A stretch of 33,736 nt of DNA, from positions 1 through 33,736 of the forward strand of contig CACZXQ010000035.1 of assembly GCA_902785115.1 (NCBI GenBank), read 5' to 3'. Positions within the stretch are counted from its first letter, which is position 1; each line of letters begins with the position of its first letter. The position numbers and the translations under genes were made by a program. The notes under the pieces are model-generated. The model worked only from the letters and a program-made list of their open reading frames with translations. It had not been told where the DNA came from and did not search any database. Source of the DNA: Oscillospiraceae bacterium. GTDB taxonomy: Bacteria > Bacillota > Clostridia > Oscillospirales > Oscillospiraceae. Shown one piece after another: positions 29,839-33,736 of this stretch.

Positions 29839-31325
29839 AGCGCGCAGTTCACCGCGTTGACAAAGCGCAGGAAGGCCGCCTTGCCCTGATCGTCACGCTT
29901 ATAGACGCCCGCGTCGCAGAGAACCTGCATGAAGACCTTGCCCACCTCGCGGCGGAGGATCTCGGCGGTGTTCTCGGCGGTGAAGCGATACTGCTTTTTA
30001 AGCTCCTCCGCCCAGGCGGCGTGGGAGCGCAGGCTCTCGGTGGCATAAAGATCGCCGCCGGTAATGAGCGCCGTCTCCAACTCGTGAAGCTCGTTTTTGA
30101 GGCGCGAGGGCAGCACCGCAAGCCCCATGACCTCGATAAGGCCAATGTTCTCCTTCTTGATGTGGTGCAGCGGCGCATGGGGGTGGTAGAGCCCCAGCGG
30201 ATGCTCTTCGGTGGTGAGATTGTTGCGCAGCACAAGGTCGAGTTGGTACTTCTCCCCCCGGCGGCGGGCGATGGGCGTGATGGTGTTGTGGGGAACCCCC
30301 TCCGTCTCCGCGAGGATCATTGCCGCCTCGTCGGTGTAGCCGCGCCAGCAGCCGAGGATTTTATCCGCAAGGTCAACGATGCGCTCTCTGTCCGTACCGG
30401 TCAGGCGGATGACGGACATCGGCCACTTGACGATGCCGGCCTCAACGTCCTCATAGTCCCGGAAGGAGATCGCCGTCTCCACCGGCGCCTTCGCCATGGC
30501 AAACTCATAGCGCCCGCCCTGGAAGTGGTCGTGGCTCAAAATCGAGCCGCCCACGATGGGCAGATCGGCGTTGGAGCCGACAAAGTAGTGCGGCATCAGC
30601 GTCACGAAGTCGAAGAGCTTGCGGAAGGCCGCCCTGTCCACCTTCATGGGCGTGTGCTGCGAATTGAAGACGATGCAGTGTTCGTTGTAGTAGACGTAGG
30701 GGGAATACTGCCAGAACCAAGGCGTGCCCGCGATCGTCAGGGGCAGGACGCGGTGATTCTGCCGCGCGGGGTAGTTCATGCGCCCGGCATAGCCCTCGTT
30801 CTCGCTGCAGAGCTGGCACTTGGGGTAGCCCGCCTGGGGCGCAAGCCGTGCCGCCGCGATGGCGCGGGGGTCTTTCTCGGGCTTGGAGAGGTTGATGGTG
30901 ATGTCGAGCTCGCCGTACTCGCAGGGATAGACCCACTTCACGTCCTTCGCAATGCGATCCCGGCGGATATAGTTGGTGTCACAGGAAAACTTGTAGTACC
31001 AGTCCGTGGCAAGCTCGGGGCTAAGGTCATAGAGTCCCGCGAAGATGGCGCGCACCTCATGCGGGTAGGGCGTCAGCGCGCCCATGAGCTTCGTGTCAAA
31101 AAGATCGCGGGCGGTGATGTTGTCGTCGAGAAGTCCGCGGCGTACCGCGTCGTCCGTCAGGGCATTCAAAATCTCCGGCAAGTCCGTCGAGGAGGTCTCG
31201 GCCTCGCCGGGCTCATCGAGCGCCATGATCTCCAGAATGCGGTTGAAGACGTAAGTCGCGTCGTCCTCCTGAATGAGTCCCTTGTCCAGCCCGTAGGCTA
31301 CCAGCGCGTCGATCCAGCCCTTCAT
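29835..31325 (-). CDS. galT: Galactose-1-phosphate uridylyltransferase, class II (Firmicutes type)
   Basis: A 496-residue Leloir-pathway enzyme exchanging galactose 1-phosphate with UDP-glucose. Class II features are visible: the long N-terminal helical region (VAYGLDKGLIQEDDATYVFNR), FDTKLMGALTPYPHEV, SCDTNYIRRDRIAKDVKWVY, NYPARQNHRVLPLTIAGTPW, EHCIVFNSQHTPMK, ILSHDHFQGGRYEFAMAKAP and LYHPHAPLHHIKKENIGLIE. Length fits the roughly 490-residue class. The start overlaps the galK stop by four bases, so galKT is one translationally coupled operon. Galactose could come from the GH53 enzyme. The final codon is followed by a TAG that belongs to a family B repeat end. Confidence 0.97.
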   Translation of the reverse strand: MKGWIDALVAYGLDKGLIQEDDATYVFNRILEIMALDEPGEAETSSTDLPEILNALTDDAVRRGLLDDNITARDLFDTKLMGALTPYPHEVRAIFAGLYDLSPELATDWYYKFSCDTNYIRRDRIAKDVKWVYPCEYGELDITINLSKPEKDPRAIAAARLAPQAGYPKCQLCSENEGYAGRMNYPARQNHRVLPLTIAGTPWFWQYSPYVYYNEHCIVFNSQHTPMKVDRAAFRKLFDFVTLMPHYFVGSNADLPIVGGSILSHDHFQGGRYEFAMAKAPVETAISFRDYEDVEAGIVKWPMSVIRLTGTDRERIVDLADKILGCWRGYTDEAAMILAETEGVPHNTITPIARRRGEKYQLDLVLRNNLTTEEHPLGLYHPHAPLHHIKKENIGLIEVMGLAVLPSRLKNELHELETALITGGDLYATESLRSHAAWAEELKKQYRFTAENTAEILRREVGKVFMQVLCDAGVYKRDDQGKAAFLRFVNAVNCAL

Positions 31326-32494
31326 GCCTTGACCTCCTCAAGTAAGATGCCGCCCTCGGGGCGGATGGAGAGCACATGGCAGCTGCCTTCGCCCAGCACC
31401 GCCTCCATGCCCGCTTTGAATTCCTCCAGCATATCCATCGGGACAAAGGCCTGGATCGTCCCGGCGAAGCCGCCGCCGTGCACCCGGCACGCGCCGCGCC
31501 CGTTAAGCAGATGCTCCGCCAGCGCCAGCGCCACAGCCAGCTCCTGATGCGCGGTGTAGCCCGCGGGCACCACGTTTTGCAGATACAGCCAGGAGGAGCG
31601 CCCGGACTCGTTCGCGAGTTGGAGAAACGCCTCGAAATCGCCCGCCTTGAGCGCCGCCACCTGCCGGGACACGCGGCGGTTGTCCTCAAAGAAGTGCATG
31701 GCGCGCATGGTCGCCCGGTCGCCGCAAAGCGCGCGCACCTCGCGGATGTGCTCGTAAAACTCACGCTCGCTCACCTCGCGCAAAACCGCCTTGCCGAACA
31801 CAGCGGCAACGGCCTTCATCTCCTGCGGGATGGCGGCGTATTCGTCGGTGAGATTCGCGTGATCCGCGCCGCTGTCGATGATGCAGAGGGCGTGACCGCA
31901 GGCGGCAAAATCAAAGTCCAAATGCTCCACGAGGGGCTTTTCGGGATCGGCAAAGTCGATGGTGATGATGCCGCCGACCGCGGAGGCCATCTGATCCATC
32001 AAGCCGCAGGGCTTGCCGAAATAGTCGTTTTCGACCTTCTGCCCGAGCTGGGCGATCTCCACAGCAGTGAGATTTGCGCCGCTCAGATAGCTTGCGATCG
32101 TACCCAGCAGCACCTCAAAGGCCGCTGAGGATGAAAGGCCGCTGCCCGGCAGCACCGTGGAGCAGACCACCGCGTCGAAGCCCTTTTGAAGCCCGGTTCC
32201 CGCCGCGACGCCGCGAATCAGCGCGGCCGTCGTGCCAAACTCCGCCTCGCGCCTCGCAAGATCGTCCAGGCTGATCTCGCAGAGGGGGTAGCCCTCCGAG
32301 AGGACGCGAACGGTGTTCCCGCCGTTTTCCGCCACTGCCGCCACGGTCTCCAGGCTCACCGCACCGGCCAGCACACGCCCGAGCTGGTGGTCGGTGTGGT
32401 TGCCGCCGATCTCCGTACGCCCCGGCGCGGAGAAGAGATACTGCGCTTTTCTGCCAAAGGTATCAAAAAACCTGTCCTTGAGCTGTTCGTACAT
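31322..32494 (-). CDS. galK: Galactokinase
   Basis: A 390-residue GHMP kinase converting galactose to galactose 1-phosphate. Signature APGRTEIGGNHTDHQLGRVL (galactokinase motif) is at about residues 22-41, the ATP-binding VLPGSGLSSSAAFEVLLG near 120, and GACRVHGGGFAGTIQAFV near 337. An ATG at 32503 is directly attached to the GGGAGG ribosome site, whereas the ATG three codons further (32494) lies nine bases after that site, so 32494 is the better start. It lies about 60 bases past dusB and overlaps galT by four bases. A weak promoter overlaps the dusB stop; dusB readthrough is also possible. Confidence 0.96.
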   Translation of the reverse strand: MYEQLKDRFFDTFGRKAQYLFSAPGRTEIGGNHTDHQLGRVLAGAVSLETVAAVAENGGNTVRVLSEGYPLCEISLDDLARREAEFGTTAALIRGVAAGTGLQKGFDAVVCSTVLPGSGLSSSAAFEVLLGTIASYLSGANLTAVEIAQLGQKVENDYFGKPCGLMDQMASAVGGIITIDFADPEKPLVEHLDFDFAACGHALCIIDSGADHANLTDEYAAIPQEMKAVAAVFGKAVLREVSEREFYEHIREVRALCGDRATMRAMHFFEDNRRVSRQVAALKAGDFEAFLQLANESGRSSWLYLQNVVPAGYTAHQELAVALALAEHLLNGRGACRVHGGGFAGTIQAFVPMDMLEEFKAGMEAVLGEGSCHVLSIRPEGGILLEEVKA

Positions 32495-32527
32495 TCCGTT
32501 CATCCTCCCACGGATTATCTTTTTCTA

Positions 32528-32556
32528 ATACTACTACTTTTATCGAAGGGCTTCAA
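32528..32556 (-). promoter_or_regulatory. Possible galK promoter
   Basis: Minus-strand TTGAAG (32551-32556) and TAGTAT (32528-32533) with a 17-base spacer, each 4 of 6 to consensus. The -35 box overlaps the dusB stop codon. Tentative. Confidence 0.45.
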
Positions 32557-33524
32557 CGTAAATCGCGCTTGATTTCCTTCACAATACGCTCGATATCTTC
32601 CATCGTCTCCACATGCACGAGCTGATTGCGGTAATACGCGCCGTGCGCCACGCCGTGCAGATACCAGGGCAGATGGTGCCGCGCCTCGAGACAGGCGATG
32701 CGCTCCCCGCTGACTTCGGCCAGGGCACGAATTTGAGAAACCGCCGTGTCCATCCGCTCCGCAAGCGGCGGCAGCGCCGGTTCCGGCTCCCCCGCGATCG
32801 CGGCCTTCGCCTGGGCAAAGAGCCAGGGCTTGCCGAACGCGCCGCGCCCGATCATGCAGAGGTCAGCGCCCGTATAGCGCAGGATATGCGCCGCGTCCGC
32901 GCCGGTGAACACGTCGCCGTTTGCGGTCACGGGGATGGAGACCGCCGCCTTCACGTCCCGGATCACATCCCAGTCCGCGCGGCCGGCGTACATCTGCACG
33001 CGGGTGCGCCCATGCACCGCAATGGCGGCGGCGCCGGCGGCCTCGATAGTCCTCGCAAATTCCACCGCGTTCACGCTCCCGGAATCCCAGCCCTTGCGAA
33101 ACTTCACCGTCACGGGCTTATCCACCGCACGCACCACGGCCTCCACGATCCTTCCGGCAAGTTCCGGATCGCGCATCAGCGCCGAGCCGTCCCCGGCCTT
33201 GACGATCTTCCCCACCGGGCAGCCCATGTTGATGTCCAGAATGTCCGCGCCGGAGAGCTCCAGCGCCATGGGCGCGGCCTCCGCCATGATCTCCGGCTCG
33301 TGGCCGAAGATCTGCGCCGCGACAGGGTGTTCCTCCGCTGGGCAGTAGAGCAGGGACTTCGTCTTCTCGTCCTGATAGACCAGCGCCTTGGCGGAGACCA
33401 TCTCCGTCGTCGTGAGCGCCGCCCCCTGCGCCCGGCAGAGTGCGCGAAAGGCAAAGTCCGTCACCCCCGCCATCGGCGCGAGCACCACGCGGGAGCTGAG
33501 TTGTAGGTTTCCGATTTTTACCAT
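32553..33524 (-). CDS. dusB: tRNA-dihydrouridine synthase B
   Basis: A 323-residue FMN-dependent enzyme that reduces uridines in the tRNA D-loop. Family elements are VVLAPMAGVTDFAFRALC at about 14-31, ILDINMGCPVGKIVKAGDGS near 95-114 (with the active-site Cys), PVTVKFRKGWD, AIAVHGRTRVQMYAGRADWD, IPVTANGDVFTG, and CMIGRGAFGKPWLF. The frame opens at 33569 but the ATG at 33524 follows a CGAGGTG site and begins at the conserved MVKIGNLQL, so it is preferred. The region immediately upstream is a family B repeat that also ends the xth gene. It is followed by galK. Confidence 0.96.
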   Translation of the reverse strand: MVKIGNLQLSSRVVLAPMAGVTDFAFRALCRAQGAALTTTEMVSAKALVYQDEKTKSLLYCPAEEHPVAAQIFGHEPEIMAEAAPMALELSGADILDINMGCPVGKIVKAGDGSALMRDPELAGRIVEAVVRAVDKPVTVKFRKGWDSGSVNAVEFARTIEAAGAAAIAVHGRTRVQMYAGRADWDVIRDVKAAVSIPVTANGDVFTGADAAHILRYTGADLCMIGRGAFGKPWLFAQAKAAIAGEPEPALPPLAERMDTAVSQIRALAEVSGERIACLEARHHLPWYLHGVAHGAYYRNQLVHVETMEDIERIVKEIKRDLR

Positions 33525-33534
33525 GTACACCTCG

Positions 33535-33599
33535 CAGGGGCGGCTCAGCCGCCCGCCATACTCGTACAACGTCTGCGGGCGGCTGATAGCCGCCCCTAC
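33535..33599. repeat. Inverted-repeat element, family B copy 2
   Basis: Ends AGGGGCGGCTCAGCCGCCCG (33536-33555) and the complement of GTAGGGGCGGCTATCAGCCG... (33576-33599) face each other across 20 bases. The GTAGGGGCG start and CGCCCG end are shared with copy 1 while the inner bases differ on both arms and stay complementary. The right end supplies the TAG stop of the xth gene; the left end touches the dusB ribosome site. Confidence 0.85.
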
Positions 33600-33736
33600 A
33601 GCGTTTCCTCGAGAATAAGCCCCACCGGGCAGTGGTCGCTGCCCATCACATCGGGCAGGATGAAGGCGTCCTGTACCTTTTCCCGCAGGCGGTCGGAGAT
33701 CACAAAGTAGTCGATGCGCCAGCCGACGTTCCTCTG
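33596..33736 (-). CDS. xth: Exodeoxyribonuclease III, C-terminal part (runs off the window)
   Basis: The minus strand from the right edge reads [17 protein letters not shown], then [20 protein letters not shown] and ILEETL before a TAG stop. NVGWRIDYF and GSDHCPV are the C-terminal motifs of ExoIII/AP-endonuclease enzymes; the Asp and His of SDH are catalytic. Only 46 residues are present; the N-terminus lies beyond the window. It removes nucleotides from 3' ends and incises abasic sites in DNA repair. The stop codon is the TAG of a family B repeat, preceded by the same CGCTG as in galT. Confidence 0.92.
   Translation of the reverse strand, partial: QRNVGWRIDYFVISDRLREKVQDAFILPDVMGSDHCPVGLILEETL

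Overview
The window looks like chromosomal DNA from a GC-rich, anaerobic, spore-forming-lineage gut Clostridium relative (Oscillospiraceae-like; inference). Evidence: sigma-A promoters with AGGAGG-type ribosome sites, a SpoIIP and a SleB-type hydrolase, reverse rubrerythrin plus rubredoxin, a feo ferrous-iron operon, class II GalT, and dense short palindromic intergenic repeats. No rRNA, tRNA, CRISPR array, transposase or phage gene was seen, and no gene encodes a recognisable transcription factor.

Layout. 1-5050 (minus): sugar ABC importer 1 (solute-binding protein broken by a frameshift, two permeases) followed by malQ under its own promoter. 5050-10290 (minus): importer 2 (MalE-like lipoprotein with a C-terminal starch-binding-like domain, MalF, MalG, MsmX-type ATPase). 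10500-13450 (minus): secreted GH53 galactanase with a cut-short carbohydrate-binding module, and two unknown membrane proteins. 13528-15135 (plus): secreted GH13 amylase, fired from a promoter that overlaps a divergent one. 15421-17230 (minus): PfkB kinase, 44-aa rubredoxin and reverse rubrerythrin. 17340-22694: SpoIIP (minus), then plus-strand TSCPD protein, SleB-type lipoprotein, rsmG, a frameshifted lipoprotein, a lone hypB and a TPR-like membrane protein. 22723-25973 (minus): feoA-feoA-feoB, Cys-rich FeoB-associated peptide and an HMA protein, behind a promoter covered by a DtxR-like inverted repeat. 26183-28256: small unknown protein, split ThrE-type exporter and a broken, catalytically degenerate histidine-phosphatase-like gene. 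28441-29676 (plus): zinc-ribbon, membrane-anchored beta-helix protein. 29835-33736 (minus): galT, galK, dusB and the 3' end of an exonuclease III gene.

Together the carbohydrate genes suggest extracellular attack on starch (GH13) and galactan (GH53), uptake of oligosaccharides by two ABC importers probably energised by one shared ATPase, then MalQ for maltodextrin and GalK/GalT for galactose.

The least expected signal is at gene 3' ends. At least five genes from three repeat families (172/167-aa protein, 184-aa protein, ThrE C-half, galT, xth) take their stop codon from the border of an intergenic repeat, and three more (GH53, PfkB kinase, TPR protein) have the stop codon inside a perfect or near-perfect hairpin. 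Three single-base frameshifts interrupt otherwise intact genes.
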